The notes: generated from the letters alone by a model not told the origin. DNA of 64,000 bases from Shewanella chilikensis (GCF_002836945.1 NZ_NIJM01000009.1:43797-107796); one strand, 5' to 3'. Shown: positions 18,578 to 29,823, counted from the stretch's first letter. Translations and numbers: made by a program.

Positions 18578-19320
18578 CAGAGTTCCTCTTTACCTTGGCC
18601 TGAGTCATTACCCTCTTGGCCGTCCGACTCCTGCTGATTGCCATCGGTATTAGTGCTGCTGTTGTTATCCCCTTTGTTAGTGTCGCCACTATTATCATTC
18701 TGTTTGTCGGCTGCCGGGGCTCCAATCGGCAACAGGAATTTGCGGCTGATAACGCCTCTGTCCTCTGTCTCTATCTCTATGGCGATCGCCTTGGGTAACT
18801 TGCTGGCCTCAACCTTGCGTTGCCACTTGTCCTCGACAAAAAACGCGTATTTGACCGATAACACCTTATCCATCAATACGGTTTTAATCGGCTCGGCGCC
18901 GAATTCCGGCTCGGGGTAAGGATAGTACCAACGCTCGAGCCGACCTTCCTGCACCACATAGGCCACAGACTGCAGGCTGCCTCGTGGCAGCAAGCCTCCC
19001 GGGTTGAGCCAACCGAGACGGAAAAACACCAGCGCCTCGGATTCAGAGTCCAGAATATCGGTCCCGGTTTGAAATACTGTGCTGCCACGGCCGCCTTCCA
19101 GTAGCCTGGGAGTACGGGCCACCATCTGCCCCAGATCCCGCTCCAACACCCCAAAGCCCTGCTGCAGGTATTTGAGTTGCTGTGAAAAATCGCGGGTCAC
19201 CTCGTCGTTCTTCAGCACAGTTTGTAATACGGCATTAGCTGCCAGGCCCAACATGGCGAAGATCGCTATGGCGATCAGCATCTCCAGCAGGGTAAAGCCG
19301 CTATTCCTGCTTGAGTACAT
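18577..19320 (-). CDS. gspJ: Type II secretion minor pseudopilin GspJ
   Basis: A 247-residue minor pseudopilin. The prepilin peptidase site is NSG before FTLLEMLIAIAIFAMLGLAA, with Glu at +5. The core matches GspJ (DLGQMVARTPR; YPYPEPEFG). The last 45 residues are an unusual low-complexity tail rich in Asn, Gly, Asp and Gln (DKQNDNSGDTNKGDNNSS and on), probably disordered and exposed at the pseudopilus tip. The gspI stop overlaps its start region by about 20 bases. Confidence 0.93.
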   Translation of the reverse strand: MYSSRNSGFTLLEMLIAIAIFAMLGLAANAVLQTVLKNDEVTRDFSQQLKYLQQGFGVLERDLGQMVARTPRLLEGGRGSTVFQTGTDILDSESEALVFFRLGWLNPGGLLPRGSLQSVAYVVQEGRLERWYYPYPEPEFGAEPIKTVLMDKVLSVKYAFFVEDKWQRKVEASKLPKAIAIEIETEDRGVISRKFLLPIGAPAADKQNDNSGDTNKGDNNSSTNTDGNQQESDGQEGNDSGQGKEEL

Positions 19321-19684
19321 AAGAGTTCACCTGAGCGATGATCCGCTCGAATTTGTCATCATCGCTGACGCTGATCCGGATCATTCGAAAATTATCATCT
19401 GTGGTCTTGACCACCTCTTTGCGCCAATACCAGGTTTGGCCGGCCAGTTCGCTGCGACCATCTTTACGTCCAAGAGCAGGAAAGCCCTTTTCCAACCTGG
19501 CATCCACCATCTGGTTATCTGCCACCCACTGTGCCAGGGTGCGCTGTTCCAGAATCGGCATATTGGCAATCTGATCGCCTATGCTCTTGGTAATGGCCAC
19601 CGCAGCAATGGCAAATACCGCCAGGGCGACTATCACCTCCAGCAGCGTCATCCCCCTTTGCCGGGCAAGTTTATTCGAAATCAT
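19301..19684 (-). CDS. gspI: Type II secretion minor pseudopilin GspI
   Basis: About 127 residues. The leader ends RQRG before MTLLEVIVALAVFAIAAVAI (cleavage after Gly, Glu at +5). The start at 19684 is chosen because GGGGAGG lies five bases upstream; the open frame extends further upstream only into gspH. GspI nucleates the GspI-J-K tip complex in known systems. It overlaps gspH by 14 bases and gspJ by about 20, so the pseudopilin genes are tightly coupled. Confidence 0.93.
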   Translation of the reverse strand: MISNKLARQRGMTLLEVIVALAVFAIAAVAITKSIGDQIANMPILEQRTLAQWVADNQMVDARLEKGFPALGRKDGRSELAGQTWYWRKEVVKTTDDNFRMIRISVSDDDKFERIIAQVNSYVLKQE

Positions 19685-20246
19685 CGAACCTCCCCAGCTT
19701 GAGGCGCCCCAGGCTATCACCACTGACCAGTACCTCGACGGTTTCACCCAGGCTGTCGCTGGCGATAAAGCTCAGCTCGAAAGCGGTCATTTCGCCACTT
19801 GGCAGCAGCATGATCTGCGGCTCGGGAAACTTCTTTTTGTCCGCGTCCGATTCCTCGATAAAGGGCTCGTCGAACCAGGAATCCTGCTCTTCATCTTCCT
19901 GCACCAAAGGTAAGCCTTCGAGCTCGACCGACAGCGTAATGCCTTCCGGCAACTGCTTTTCGGCCAGCAGTCTGTCCTGCTCCAGCGGTTGCCATTTGTT
20001 TTCTTTAAACAGCACGAAGTGGTACTTATCCTTGTCCACCACCACTCCGATAAACTGGCCACTGAGTACAGTTTCATCCAGCACTGTCTCTGTGGCCGCC
20101 ATAAATCTCTGCGCCTCACGGGTTAACTGTTGCTTGGGGCCGCTGTCCCCCATTGTCATGGTCACAGCCGTAGCTGCCAGCCCCATCAGCAGCACAACCA
20201 GCATCACTTCCAGCAGGGTAAAACCCAGTGAGCGCCTGATTTGCAT
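19671..20246 (-). CDS. gspH: Type II secretion minor pseudopilin GspH
   Basis: A 191-residue minor pseudopilin. The leader MQIRRSLG is followed by FTLLEVMLVVLLMGLAATAV, with Glu at +5. The soluble part has the GspH pattern (REAQRFMAATETVLDE, then GVVVDKDKYHFVLF). A Glu/Asp-rich insertion (VQEDEEQDSWFDEPFIEESD) is longer than I would expect and may be a loop. The start follows the gspG stop directly. Confidence 0.93.
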   Translation of the reverse strand: MQIRRSLGFTLLEVMLVVLLMGLAATAVTMTMGDSGPKQQLTREAQRFMAATETVLDETVLSGQFIGVVVDKDKYHFVLFKENKWQPLEQDRLLAEKQLPEGITLSVELEGLPLVQEDEEQDSWFDEPFIEESDADKKKFPEPQIMLLPSGEMTAFELSFIASDSLGETVEVLVSGDSLGRLKLGRFDDFE

Positions 20247-20247
20247 C

Positions 20248-20682
20248 TTATTGGAAGTCTTGCAGATTCCAGTTGCCTATATCGTCTTCTGTGCCGGGTT
20301 GGCCGTCAGGGCCTGAGCTGAAGACGTCTATCTTGCCGTGTTCGCCTGGGCTCATCAGCAGATACGGATTCCCCCAGGGGTCCATAGGCAGACGCTTAAC
20401 ATAACCGCCGTCGCGGTAGTTACGAGGCTCAGGTGAAATGGTCGGTTTCTGGACCAGAGCTTCCAGCCCCTGTTCGGTTGTGGGGTACACGCTGTTGTCC
20501 AACTTGTACATGTCCAGCTGGTTTTCCAGTGCGACTATGTCAGATACCGCCTTTTGTTGGTCGGCCTTGTCCTTGTTACCCATCAGGTTGGGCACCACCA
20601 TGGAGGCCAGGATCCCCAGGATCACTATCACCACCATCACTTCCAGCAGGGTAAAACCTTTCTGTCTGTTGTTGCTTTGCAT
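20248..20682 (-). CDS. gspG: Type II secretion major pseudopilin GspG
   Basis: A 144-residue major subunit of the pseudopilus. The leader MQSNNRQKG is followed by FTLLEVMVVIVILGILAS. The calcium-site region and C terminus are typical: YPTTEQGLEALV, DPWGNPYL and SSGPDGQPGTEDDIGNW. Aspartates in the last segment bind Ca2+ in known GspG proteins. It lies between gspF and gspH. Confidence 0.96.
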   Translation of the reverse strand: MQSNNRQKGFTLLEVMVVIVILGILASMVVPNLMGNKDKADQQKAVSDIVALENQLDMYKLDNSVYPTTEQGLEALVQKPTISPEPRNYRDGGYVKRLPMDPWGNPYLLMSPGEHGKIDVFSSGPDGQPGTEDDIGNWNLQDFQ

Positions 20683-20731
20683 TAACTTACTTCCTCCTAA
20701 AAAATCTCAAATGGCTGCGGTGAAATGAGAC

Positions 20732-21955
20732 TCAGCCACTAATCATATTGTTGAGCGCCAATATCGGTTGCAAAATCGCCAGAACAATAAACAACACTAT
20801 CCCGGCCATACTCACCACCAACAGGGGTTCAAACACCCCCAAGGCGATATTGACGTTGGACTCAAACTCCCTGTCCTGGTTATCTGCGGCGCGCTCGAGC
20901 ATCTGCTCCAGCTCACCACTCTTCTCACCCGAGGCTATCATATACAACATCATGGGCGGGAACAGCTTGGTATTTGTCAGTGCTGCCCCCAGACTGGTTC
21001 CCTCACGCACTCTGGCCGTGGCCTCTTCCACCGCCTGACGCACCCGTACATTCAGCAAGACCTCACTGGCGATTCGCATGCCATCGAGCAGGGGCACTGA
21101 ACTGGCACTGAGGATGCTCAAGGTTCGGGCAAAGCGTGACGTATTCAACCCCTTGCTGACCTTGCCCACCACAGGCAAACGCAGCAACAGCTTGTGATAC
21201 TTGAGTTTGAAGGCGGGCTTGGTGAGCATCTTCTGAAACAGCAGTGCCAGCAATACTATGGCGCCCAGGACGAACAAGCCGTAATGCTGAACAAAGTCAG
21301 AGGCGGCAATCAAAAACTGGGTGGTACCGGGTAACTCCTGGCCCATATGTTCAAATTGACCAACCACTTTGGGCACTACTGCCGCCAGCAGCACGGCGAT
21401 AACGCCGATAGCCACTGTGGTCAGCACTATGGGGTAGATCATCGCCTGGGTCAGCTTGGTCTTGAGTTGTTGGCGCCGCTCTGTGTAGTCTGCCAGACGA
21501 TTGAGTACGATTTCCAGATGACCGGATTTTTCGCCCGAGGCCACCATGGCGCGGTAGAGATCATCAAACACGTGGGGAAACTCGGCCATGGAGTCGGCCA
21601 GCGAGTAGCCTTCCACCACCCGTGAGCGTACAGCCATCACCATGGAGGCGAGACGGTCTTTCTCACATTGTTGGCCCACGGCCTTGAGGGCCTCTTCCAC
21701 CGGCAAACCGGCAGCAACCAGGGTCGCTATCTGGCGGGTGATCAGCGCCAGTTCGGCCACGGAGATCTTCTTGCGCCGCGCGAACCAACTGCCACTGCTG
21801 GCCTTGGCTTCTTTTTCGGTGACCGGGGCGATATCCAGCGGCATCAGCTTCTGTTCACGCAGCTGACTGCGGGCCAGTCTGGCGGTATCGGCTTCGATAA
21901 CCCCTTTGACCTGCTTTCCGGCTTGATTGAGCGCCTTATACTCGAATGCCGCCAT
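20732..21955 (-). CDS. gspF: Type II secretion inner-membrane platform protein GspF
   Basis: A 407-residue polytopic protein with the duplicated T2SSF domain: first copy about residues 70-195, second about 270-400, each with the pattern VASGEKSGHLE / IASGEKSGELE. Three membrane segments are visible (IVLTTVAIGVIAVLLAAVV; HYGLFVLGAIVLLALLF; LLVVSMAGIVLFIVLAIL). It is thought to connect the GspE ATPase to pseudopilus assembly. It lies directly downstream of gspE. Confidence 0.95.
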   Translation of the reverse strand: MAAFEYKALNQAGKQVKGVIEADTARLARSQLREQKLMPLDIAPVTEKEAKASSGSWFARRKKISVAELALITRQIATLVAAGLPVEEALKAVGQQCEKDRLASMVMAVRSRVVEGYSLADSMAEFPHVFDDLYRAMVASGEKSGHLEIVLNRLADYTERRQQLKTKLTQAMIYPIVLTTVAIGVIAVLLAAVVPKVVGQFEHMGQELPGTTQFLIAASDFVQHYGLFVLGAIVLLALLFQKMLTKPAFKLKYHKLLLRLPVVGKVSKGLNTSRFARTLSILSASSVPLLDGMRIASEVLLNVRVRQAVEEATARVREGTSLGAALTNTKLFPPMMLYMIASGEKSGELEQMLERAADNQDREFESNVNIALGVFEPLLVVSMAGIVLFIVLAILQPILALNNMISG

Positions 21956-21958
21956 GAA

Positions 21959-23524
21959 TTACTCCTCGCGGGTCACGCGCAGCACTTCTTCCAGGGTAGT
22001 GATCCCCGCCAGCACCTTGACCATGCCATCATGGCGAATGCTGGGGCTGTGCTGACGAATGTATTTTTCAATCGCCAGTTCGCCACGGCCGCCGTGAATG
22101 AGTTCGCGGACATTGTCGTCCACCAGCAGCAGTTCATGGATCCCGGTACGGCCACGATAGCCGTTATGGCCACAGCTTTTGCAGCCCTTGGCGCGATAGA
22201 TCAACGCTTCTTCATCACCTATTCCCAAGAGCTCACGTTCGCGGGCATCCGGGGCATGGGCTTCCTTACATTCGTTACATAGAGTCCGCACCAGGCGCTG
22301 GGCCAGCACTCCAAGCAGACTGGAGGACACCAGGAAAGGTTCTACGCCCATGTCTTGCAAACGGGTAATGGCACCGGAAGCCGTGTTGGTGTGCAAGGTA
22401 GAGATCACCAGGTGGCCGGTGAGTGAGGCCTGCACCGCAATCTGAGCAGTTTCAAGGTCACGGATTTCCCCTATCATCACCACATCAGGATCCTGACGCA
22501 GAATGGCCCGCAATCCACGGGCGAAGGTCATGTCCACCTTGGTGTTGACCTGGGTCTGGCCTATGCCTTCCAGCTCGTATTCAATCGGATCTTCAACTGT
22601 GAGTATGTTGATGTCGTTGTGATTGATTTCGGTCAGACCGGCATAGAGGGTAGTACTCTTACCCGATCCCGTGGGGCCGGTCACCAAAATAATGCCGTGA
22701 GGTTTACGGATCAGCTCATCGAACTGGTGGCGAATGCTGTCTTTCATTCCCAGCTGTGCCAAGTCCAGATTGCCGGCGTTCTTATCCAGTAAACGTAGTA
22801 CGACCCGCTCGCCGTGGCTCGATGGCATGGTCGATACCCGCACATCCACAGCGCGGCCACCGATACGCAGTGAGATCCGGCCATCCTGCGGCACCCGCTT
22901 TTCAGCGATATCCAAACGGGCCATGACCTTGATCCGCGATACCAGGAGTGATGAAAGCTTACGGTTCGGCTTGAGCACTTCCTTGAGCACGCCATCAACC
23001 CGGAAACGCACCACCAGCTGCTTTTCATAGGTTTCAATATGAATATCCGAAGCTTCCTCTTTGATGGCTTCAGACAATAGCGCGTTGATCAGTTTGATGA
23101 TGGGCGCATCATCTTCCCCTTCCAGCAGATCTTCGGTCTGCGGCATCTCTTCTGCCAGGGTAAAGAGATCCATCTCATTGCCTATGTCTTCCATTAACTG
23201 CTGCGCCTCGGAAGAGTTACTCTGATAGGCCTGAGTCAGGTAGCGCTCAAACTCATTGGCTTCCAGTTTGTGCAGTGGCAGTTCCTGACCGGCGTAGCGG
23301 CGCACCTCAAACAGCACAGACAAGGGCGTTGCCTGGGTGTAATAGAGGGTTAATTGTTCCTCTTGGTTCTTGCTGAGCACCAGGCTGTATCTGTGAGCAA
23401 AGGCAAATGGCAGTCGCTCACGACTGTTTGAATGAAACAGTTCGTCACTCTCGGACTCGGCGACCAACGCCAGTTCACTGGAAACCTGAGCCAGATCGTC
23501 TGTTGGCGGCTGGACTTCACTCAT
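21959..23524 (-). CDS. gspE: Type II secretion ATPase GspE
   Basis: About 521 residues, cytoplasmic. An N-terminal domain that docks on GspL is followed by the ATPase: Walker [10 protein letters not shown], Asp box, Walker B ([12 protein letters not shown]) and His box. A zinc-binding tetracysteine module is present near residue 420 (CNEC, then CKSC). ATP hydrolysis drives pseudopilus extension. The ATG at 23524 is preferred to the one at 23548, and it overlaps the gspD stop by 8 bases. Confidence 0.96.
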   Translation of the reverse strand: MSEVQPPTDDLAQVSSELALVAESESDELFHSNSRERLPFAFAHRYSLVLSKNQEEQLTLYYTQATPLSVLFEVRRYAGQELPLHKLEANEFERYLTQAYQSNSSEAQQLMEDIGNEMDLFTLAEEMPQTEDLLEGEDDAPIIKLINALLSEAIKEEASDIHIETYEKQLVVRFRVDGVLKEVLKPNRKLSSLLVSRIKVMARLDIAEKRVPQDGRISLRIGGRAVDVRVSTMPSSHGERVVLRLLDKNAGNLDLAQLGMKDSIRHQFDELIRKPHGIILVTGPTGSGKSTTLYAGLTEINHNDINILTVEDPIEYELEGIGQTQVNTKVDMTFARGLRAILRQDPDVVMIGEIRDLETAQIAVQASLTGHLVISTLHTNTASGAITRLQDMGVEPFLVSSSLLGVLAQRLVRTLCNECKEAHAPDARERELLGIGDEEALIYRAKGCKSCGHNGYRGRTGIHELLLVDDNVRELIHGGRGELAIEKYIRQHSPSIRHDGMVKVLAGITTLEEVLRVTREE

Positions 23525-25640
23525 CTTCTTCGCCCTGCTTGTTTTCATCCAGCGTTTTCAAGGTGGAGTCCGTCTTACGCATCTTGGTATCCAGTCCCTT
23601 ACCCTGCTTGTAACGATCGAGGATTTCATTGACTTCGGGTGGCAGATATTCTTCCTGGCTCCACTCTTCCAACATGGGCACATCAGTCCTAGGCATCAGG
23701 TTAATACCACGTTCCTGCTGCTCCAGCTGCAGGGCACGGAAGTAGTTGTATTTACGGCCGGCAATGCCTTCCATGGTGACACCGTCACGGATAATGGTCG
23801 GTTTGATAAACACCATCAGGTTCTTTTTCTTCTTGCCGCTGCTGGATGACTTGAACAGATGCCCTAAAATCGGGATATCGCCAAGGAAAGGTACTTTCTG
23901 GACGCTTTCCTGTACCTCTTCATTAATTAGCCCCCCCAGCACCACGATTTGGCCAGAGTCGGCCATTACGGTAGTCGTCAGGCGGCGGGTGGCAAAGGTC
24001 ACGTCCACATTGGTCTTGCCGTTGATGCCGGATACTTCCTGTTCAATGGTGAGTTTAACCGCGTTGCCTTCATTGATCTGTGGCACCACCTTGAGCTTGA
24101 CCCCGACTTCCTTACGTTCAACGGTTTGGAATGGGTTACTGTTGCCATTGCTGGAGTTTTGCGCACCGGTGAGGATAGGCACTTCGTCACCGACGATGAA
24201 TGAGGCTTCCTGGTTGTCCAGGGTGGTAATAGAAGGGGTCGCCAATACGTTGGAGTTGGTATCGCTGGACACAGCTTGTACCAGAGCGCCAAAGTCACCC
24301 ATGGTCACACCCCAGGCCATGCCGTTTACCTTACCGAGCGCTTGGGCCAACAGGGTGATATCGCCCTTGGTGTCAGGGTTATCGGTACAGGTCAGGTTGT
24401 CACCCGAGCCGGTACAGGTCTGGGAGGCTTTGGTGTCCTGCGCATTCCAGATACCCGCACCAATTTCACCTATGGTGGGGCCCAGGTTGTTGAACTGAGT
24501 ACCACCACCGGCCTCGGTGGCCCATTGGATACCAAAGCCCACATCATCCCCTTCGGCCACCTCGACTATGATGGCCTCCACCAGTACCTGGGCGCGGCGG
24601 ATATCCAACTGGTTGATCACACTCTCCAGGGTGCGCATCTGATCCGGCTCGGCGCTGATCACCAGAGCATTGGTGTCTTCATGGGCCATGATATTGATTT
24701 CATTGCGGCGTTTACCGCCGGCGCTGCCTGGCGCCGGTGCTGCACCATCTTTAGCTTCCAGCTTTTGGGCAAAGCCGGTCAGCACTTCTACCAGGTCTTC
24801 GGCCTTGGCATAACGTAAATAGCGCACCTTGGTATTGCCTGTGCTGGCCTGCTCGGCATCGAGGCGATGAATAAGCTCCACTACCCGTTGACGGCTGCGT
24901 TCATCGCCACTGACCACCACGGCGTTGATCCGTTCATCGGCCACCACCTTGGGTGCTTGGCCCGGTAGCTGTGCCTGGTTGGCACTGGCACGATAGAGGG
25001 TATCTATGATCCGCACCATCTCACCGGCAGAGGCGTATTCCAAGGGTACTACCTGAACTTCGGTGTCACCCTGCTTGTCTACCCGGCGCACAATCTCCAC
25101 CAGCTTATTGACCACATTGGCGCGGCCGGTGATCATCAACACATTGGAAGGATCATAGTTGACTACGTTGCCGCCACCGGCGTTGTCATTGAGCTGACGC
25201 AGCAAAGGCGCCAGCTGTTTGGCTTCTGTGTTGTACAGCGCCACTATGCGGGTCACCATCTCATCGCCAAGTCCCGGGGTATTGTCATCGGCAACCCGAA
25301 TGGAAGAGGTTTTGGCGTCTTTGTCTTTAATTACCTTGATAACATTGTTTTCCAGCTCGACCACGGCATAACCGTAGACCTGCAGCACGTTGAGGAAAAA
25401 TTGGTAATACTGCTCATCATTGAGCATGTCATAGCTGCGGACGTTTATTTTGCCGCGAATAGTGGGATCGACAATGATGGTCTTGTTGAGGTTTTTACCA
25501 ACTATGTTGATAAACTCCTGAATATCGGTGCCTTTAAAGTTTGCCGCATATTGCTCAGACCAAGCGCTTGGCTGGGTCAGCAAGGCCGCGGTAGCTACCA
25601 GACCAGCGATAAGCTTGGTTCGAATCCGTTTATTGTTCAT
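23517..25640 (-). CDS. gspD: Type II secretion outer-membrane secretin GspD
   Basis: About 707 residues. The signal peptide is followed by the N0 domain ([18 protein letters not shown]), N1-N3 domains (motifs [16 protein letters not shown] and [12 protein letters not shown]), and a C-terminal secretin domain with VPILTGAQ and the conserved [15 protein letters not shown]. It forms the outer-membrane channel for folded exoproteins. The ATG at 25640 has AGAGGAAAG upstream and lies 26 bases after the gspC stop. A long acidic tail follows the secretin domain, where a pilotin may bind. Confidence 0.96.
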   Translation of the reverse strand: MNNKRIRTKLIAGLVATAALLTQPSAWSEQYAANFKGTDIQEFINIVGKNLNKTIIVDPTIRGKINVRSYDMLNDEQYYQFFLNVLQVYGYAVVELENNVIKVIKDKDAKTSSIRVADDNTPGLGDEMVTRIVALYNTEAKQLAPLLRQLNDNAGGGNVVNYDPSNVLMITGRANVVNKLVEIVRRVDKQGDTEVQVVPLEYASAGEMVRIIDTLYRASANQAQLPGQAPKVVADERINAVVVSGDERSRQRVVELIHRLDAEQASTGNTKVRYLRYAKAEDLVEVLTGFAQKLEAKDGAAPAPGSAGGKRRNEINIMAHEDTNALVISAEPDQMRTLESVINQLDIRRAQVLVEAIIVEVAEGDDVGFGIQWATEAGGGTQFNNLGPTIGEIGAGIWNAQDTKASQTCTGSGDNLTCTDNPDTKGDITLLAQALGKVNGMAWGVTMGDFGALVQAVSSDTNSNVLATPSITTLDNQEASFIVGDEVPILTGAQNSSNGNSNPFQTVERKEVGVKLKVVPQINEGNAVKLTIEQEVSGINGKTNVDVTFATRRLTTTVMADSGQIVVLGGLINEEVQESVQKVPFLGDIPILGHLFKSSSSGKKKKNLMVFIKPTIIRDGVTMEGIAGRKYNYFRALQLEQQERGINLMPRTDVPMLEEWSQEEYLPPEVNEILDRYKQGKGLDTKMRKTDSTLKTLDENKQGEEDE

Positions 25641-25665
25641 TATTGTGCTTTCCTCTAAACCTGCT

Positions 25666-26577
25666 TTATTGCGGCAAACTAAACATGATTTCAACCAACT
25701 GACCCTCGCGCTCTACCATCACAGAGACTTCGGTCAGCTCCGGCAACTGGCCCATCACCTCCAGCGCCTGACTCATATCAGTTAAATCATAACCATTGAT
25801 GGATTTTGCCAGGTCATTGGGCTGGAACCCGGCATCCTTGAATAACCCGGCATCTTTGCCCGGATTGAGTCTGTACCCTTGCACTTCACCATCTTTTTGA
25901 ACCGGTGAAATTGCCAGGTAATCGGTAATTTTGCTGGGATCGGCCAGCAACTCATCGCGGGAAGCCACCAACTCGCGGCCAATGTCGGCATCACGACGGT
26001 CAACCTTGGTCACGTCACCACCGCTGCGGGCTTGCTGCAACTGAGCATTGGCTTGTGACTGAGTAGTATATTGCAGGCCGTCGAGCATCAGAGTCTCGTA
26101 ACGACCGGCATTGGTAATAATGATACGGTCGGCATACACCTCTTTCAGCGATGCCGAGGTGCCCTTGATCTTATCGCCCAGGCTGTAGGTTTCCTGACTG
26201 CCTTGAGATTCGATAATCGCCAGGCCTTTCTGCTCGGCGCTGGACGCCACCACCCCGGTTAACAGAATCGACAGTGACGTTTTGGGGGCATCTGTGATCA
26301 TTTCAGTTGCAACTTCTTTAGGCTTGGTGCTGCTGGCGTCTTTCTTACCGAACAGCGCCAAACCATTGATGCCGCTGATGTCGACATTCTGTGATTGGGG
26401 ACCTGACACCGGGGTTGGTGTCCAGTTGGCAGTCGGTTTTCCTGTCGGGATTAGTTTCCAACTAATCTGTGCCGTCAAATACAGAACCAATAGCAACAAT
26501 AGCCAAAACACGGCAGTGCTGGCGGGTTTTTGCGGTATGCTGCCCGTCTTGGCGATAATCTTATCCAATAAATCCAT
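25666..26577 (-). CDS. gspC: Type II secretion protein GspC
   Basis: A 303-residue bitopic protein. A cytoplasmic start and one membrane segment (AVFWLLLLLVLYLTAQISW) are followed by the homology region that contacts GspD N0 (LSILLTGVVASSAEQKGLAII) and a C-terminal PDZ domain (GLFKDAGFQPNDLAKSINGYD) that helps select exoproteins. It is the first gene of gspC-N, so the promoter lies in the 260 bases shared with hslR. GGAAA precedes the ATG. Confidence 0.95.
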   Translation of the reverse strand: MDLLDKIIAKTGSIPQKPASTAVFWLLLLLVLYLTAQISWKLIPTGKPTANWTPTPVSGPQSQNVDISGINGLALFGKKDASSTKPKEVATEMITDAPKTSLSILLTGVVASSAEQKGLAIIESQGSQETYSLGDKIKGTSASLKEVYADRIIITNAGRYETLMLDGLQYTTQSQANAQLQQARSGGDVTKVDRRDADIGRELVASRDELLADPSKITDYLAISPVQKDGEVQGYRLNPGKDAGLFKDAGFQPNDLAKSINGYDLTDMSQALEVMGQLPELTEVSVMVEREGQLVEIMFSLPQ

Positions 26578-26835
26578 ATTTTCCGGACCCTCTAATCAGG
26601 TCTCTGTTCTGATTATAATAGTGAATGAAACCTTCGCCATGCTAACCCACACTCTTGTTTGCAACAAGACCATAACAGGGGGTTGGTTGGCGAAAATTGT
26701 ACGATTATGCTACCTTTGCGCGCCTGGAAAGGGTGTGAAGCGCTCCACTGTTTAACCCTGTATTGGCGGCTTGGACAAGGGGTTTATCCCCGAGTTGTGA
26801 GCTCATCCCCTTTTTCAATTATGACAGGAGTATCC

Positions 26836-27234
26836 ATGGCCAATAGCAATGACAGCGCCGAGGCGGTCCGGCTCGATAAATGGCTCTGGGCGGCGCGCTT
26901 TTACAAGACCCGCGCCCTGGCCAAAGAGATGATCAACGGCGGTAAAGTACATTACAACGGTCAAAGAGCCAAATCCAGCAAGCTGGCAGAAGTCGGTGCG
27001 CGCATTAGGTTACGCCAGGGATATGACGAAAAAGAGATCGTCATAAAAAAAGTTTCCGGTGTCCGTCAGGGAGCGGCTATCGCCCAGAGCCTGTACGAAG
27101 AAACGCCGCAGAGTATACAAAAACGGGAAAGCAATGCTGAAGCCAGAAGGCTCAACATACTGCATAATCCGGCGCCCGATACCAAGCCGGATAAGAAACA
27201 GCGGCGGCAAATCATTCGCTTCCGCGAGACCTGA
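26836..27234 (+). CDS. hslR: Ribosome-associated heat-shock protein Hsp15
   Basis: A 132-residue S4-domain RNA-binding protein. The S4 core is [20 protein letters not shown] and [17 protein letters not shown], followed by a basic C terminus ([12 protein letters not shown]). Hsp15 binds 50S subunits that carry a stalled nascent chain and takes part in their recycling. The ATG at 26836 has AGGAG five bases upstream; the much longer upstream frame has no support. It is followed 20 bases later by hslO, the usual gammaproteobacterial hslRO pair, and is divergent from gspC. Confidence 0.94.
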   Translation: MANSNDSAEAVRLDKWLWAARFYKTRALAKEMINGGKVHYNGQRAKSSKLAEVGARIRLRQGYDEKEIVIKKVSGVRQGAAIAQSLYEETPQSIQKRESNAEARRLNILHNPAPDTKPDKKQRRQIIRFRET

Positions 27235-27253
27235 ATTAACTGTGAGAAACCCA

Positions 27254-28117
27254 ATGAACCAAGATACTCTCCATCGCTATCTGTTTGATAACGCTGATGT
27301 AAGGGGTGAACTGGCCCAGCTTGGTGACAGCTATCGCCAGATAATTAGCACCCACGATTACCCGGAGCGCCTTAAGGTCCTGCTGGGTGAATTGCTGGCG
27401 GCGACTTCGCTGCTGACGGCAACACTGAAATTTGAAGGTGATATCAGTGTACAGCTTCAGGGGCAGGGTGGTCCGGTGTCACTGGCGGTGATCAACGGTA
27501 ATAACCGCCAGGAATTAAGGGGTGTTGCTCGCTGGCAGGGTGAGATTGCCACAGATGCAACACTGGATCAGCTCTTTGGCCAAGGTTATATGGTCATCAC
27601 CCTGACCCCGACTGAAGGAGAGCGTTACCAGGGCGTCGTGGCGCTGGATAAGCCCAGCATCGCCGAATGTCTGGAGAGCTACTTTGCCCAATCCGAGCAA
27701 TTGCCTACAGGTATCTGGTTATTTGCCAATGGTGAACATGCCGCTGGTATGTTGCTGCAAGTATTGCCGAGTGAGCTGAGTGAAAATACCGAGTTTGAAC
27801 ACCTGACTCAGCTGACCGCGACTATTAAGGCCGAAGAACTGTTCAGCCTGCCGGCTACTGAAGTCCTGCACCGTCTTTACCACCAGGAGCAGGTACGGTT
27901 GTTCGATCCAGTAAGCGTCAGCTTCAAGTGTACCTGCTCCCGTGAGCGCAGCGCTGCAGCCATCCGCACCCTGGCGAAGGAAGAGATAGACGCTATCATT
28001 CAGGAGAAGGGGCTGGTGGAGATGGGCTGTGAATATTGCAACAGTCACTACCGCTTCGATGCCATCGATATTGAAGCCATTTTTGCCAACAGTCAGACAC
28101 CGAATACTCCCCAATAA
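27254..28117 (+). CDS. hslO: Redox-regulated chaperone Hsp33
   Basis: A 287-residue cytosolic holdase activated by oxidation. The N-terminal part has the Hsp33 fold ([33 protein letters not shown]). The C-terminal redox switch contains the four zinc cysteines as CTC (FKCTCSRER) and CEYC ([12 protein letters not shown]). Disulfide formation releases zinc and exposes the client-binding surface in the known enzyme. The start is the ATG at 27254; the long open frame before it overlaps hslR. The gene ends in a strong terminator. Confidence 0.96.
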   Translation: MNQDTLHRYLFDNADVRGELAQLGDSYRQIISTHDYPERLKVLLGELLAATSLLTATLKFEGDISVQLQGQGGPVSLAVINGNNRQELRGVARWQGEIATDATLDQLFGQGYMVITLTPTEGERYQGVVALDKPSIAECLESYFAQSEQLPTGIWLFANGEHAAGMLLQVLPSELSENTEFEHLTQLTATIKAEELFSLPATEVLHRLYHQEQVRLFDPVSVSFKCTCSRERSAAAIRTLAKEEIDAIIQEKGLVEMGCEYCNSHYRFDAIDIEAIFANSQTPNTPQ

Positions 28118-28141
28118 TGGGGCGATATTCAGTTGTTTTTA

Positions 28142-28170
28142 AGAGAGCGAGTGATCGCTCTCTTTTTTTT
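28142..28170 (+). terminator. Intrinsic terminator of hslRO
   Basis: Stem AGAGAGCGA / TCGCTCTCT (28142-28150, 28155-28163) with a GTGA tetraloop and a T-run reaching 28170. Confidence 0.88.
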
Positions 28171-28281
28171 GTCATTTTTCAGAACATGCTCACACTTTAG
28201 CCGCGGCTTAAGTTACAATCGCGCCAACCCGACAGCAGACCGGGACTATACCAGACCTCATAATAGATGGAGACCTTACTT

Positions 28282-29823
28282 ATGGCGGCAGAAGCAAACC
28301 GCATTCAACTCAACCTCAACAGTGCCCAACTGGTCGAGCAGGCTATTCTGCGCGGCGAGGGCACTCTGACAGCCAACGGCGCCCTGGTGGCCCAGACCGG
28401 CGAGCGCACAGGCCGTTCACCCGCGGATCGTTTTATTGTCAAGGAGCCGGGTACCGAGGCAGATATCGAGTGGGGCGCGGTCAACCAGGCGTTTGAACCT
28501 CAGAAGTTTGCCGCACTGTGGGAGCAAGTCGAAGCCTATCTGGCCGACAAGCAAGTATTTGTCTCTGAACTGGAAGTCGGCGCCGATGCTGATCACTATT
28601 TGCCTATCAGAGTTACAACTGAATACGCCTGGCACCAATTGTTTGCCCGTAATCTGTTTATCGTACCTGAGCACTATAACCAGAGCCACAAACCCGAGTG
28701 GCAGATCATCAACGCGCCAGGCTTTGTTTGCTCACCCGAGCGCGATGGCACTAACTCGGACGGTACAGTGATCATCAACTTCGCCGAACGTAAGGTATTG
28801 CTGGCCGGTATGCGCTATGCCGGTGAAATGAAAAAATCCATGTTTTCGGTACAAAACTTCCTGCTGCCGGCTAAAGATGTACTGCCGATGCACTGCTCGG
28901 CCAACGTCGGCAAAGACGGTGACACAACTCTCTTCTTTGGTCTTTCAGGTACAGGCAAGACCACACTGTCTGCCGATCCCAAGCGTTTCCTTATCGGTGA
29001 TGACGAGCACGGCTGGGCCGAAGGTGGCGTCTTCAATATTGAAGGTGGCTGCTATGCCAAGTGTATCGACCTCAGCCAGAAAAATGAGCCGGTGATCTGG
29101 GATGCGATTCGCTTCGGCACTGTGCTGGAAAACGTGGTACTGGACGCGCAGCGCGTGCCCGACTATAAGGATGCCAGCCTGACCGAGAACACCCGCGCCG
29201 CTTACCCGCTGGAGCACATAGCCCAGCGCAAGGAAGACAACCGTGGCAACGAGCCACACGCCGTTGTGTTCCTCACCTGTGACGTTTCCGGCGTCCTGCC
29301 CCCGGTAGCCAAACTCAGTAAGGAACAGGCGGCTTATCACTTCCTCTCAGGTTATACCGCCAAGGTGGGTTCCACCGAAGTGGGTTCAACCGCCGCGATT
29401 CAGTCAACCTTCTCCACCTGTTTCGGTGCTCCCTTCTTCCCTCGTCCTGCCGGGGTTTACGCCGAGCTGCTGATGAAGCGTATTCAAGCCTTCGGCAGCC
29501 AGGTTTACCTGGTGAATACAGGTTGGACTGGTGGCCCTTACGGCGTGGGCAAACGTTTCGATATTCCCGTCACCCGCGCCATAGTGGATGCCATCGTCAG
29601 TGGTGAACTCAAAGAAGTGCCGACCGAACATATCGAGCAATTGAACCTGGATGTTCCGGTTGCTATTCCCGGCGTCGACAGCGCGCTGCTCAATCCGGTC
29701 AACACTTGGGCTGACAAGGAAGAATACGCCAAGTATGCCAAACAGCTGGCCGAATCCTTCCAGAGCAACTTCGCCAAGTATCAGGTGTCTGATGCCATCA
29801 AGGCCGCAGGCCCCAAAGCCTGA
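28282..29823 (+). CDS. pckA: ATP-dependent phosphoenolpyruvate carboxykinase
   Basis: A 513-residue enzyme that converts oxaloacetate and ATP into phosphoenolpyruvate, ADP and CO2, the first step of gluconeogenesis. Visible motifs: the kinase P-loop [11 protein letters not shown], the metal-binding LIGDDEHGW, the PEPCK signature around [14 protein letters not shown], and [12 protein letters not shown] near the N terminus. The length is normal for the ATP-type enzyme. The ATG at 28282 (MAAEANRIQ) is chosen over that at 28267 because GGAG sits in between at good spacing. It stands alone between two terminators. Confidence 0.97.
   Translation: MAAEANRIQLNLNSAQLVEQAILRGEGTLTANGALVAQTGERTGRSPADRFIVKEPGTEADIEWGAVNQAFEPQKFAALWEQVEAYLADKQVFVSELEVGADADHYLPIRVTTEYAWHQLFARNLFIVPEHYNQSHKPEWQIINAPGFVCSPERDGTNSDGTVIINFAERKVLLAGMRYAGEMKKSMFSVQNFLLPAKDVLPMHCSANVGKDGDTTLFFGLSGTGKTTLSADPKRFLIGDDEHGWAEGGVFNIEGGCYAKCIDLSQKNEPVIWDAIRFGTVLENVVLDAQRVPDYKDASLTENTRAAYPLEHIAQRKEDNRGNEPHAVVFLTCDVSGVLPPVAKLSKEQAAYHFLSGYTAKVGSTEVGSTAAIQSTFSTCFGAPFFPRPAGVYAELLMKRIQAFGSQVYLVNTGWTGGPYGVGKRFDIPVTRAIVDAIVSGELKEVPTEHIEQLNLDVPVAIPGVDSALLNPVNTWADKEEYAKYAKQLAESFQSNFAKYQVSDAIKAAGPKA

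Noticed and set aside
23746..24498. Open frame of 250 codons opposite gspD
   Set aside because: Antisense to secretin sequence with clear family motifs on the minus strand.
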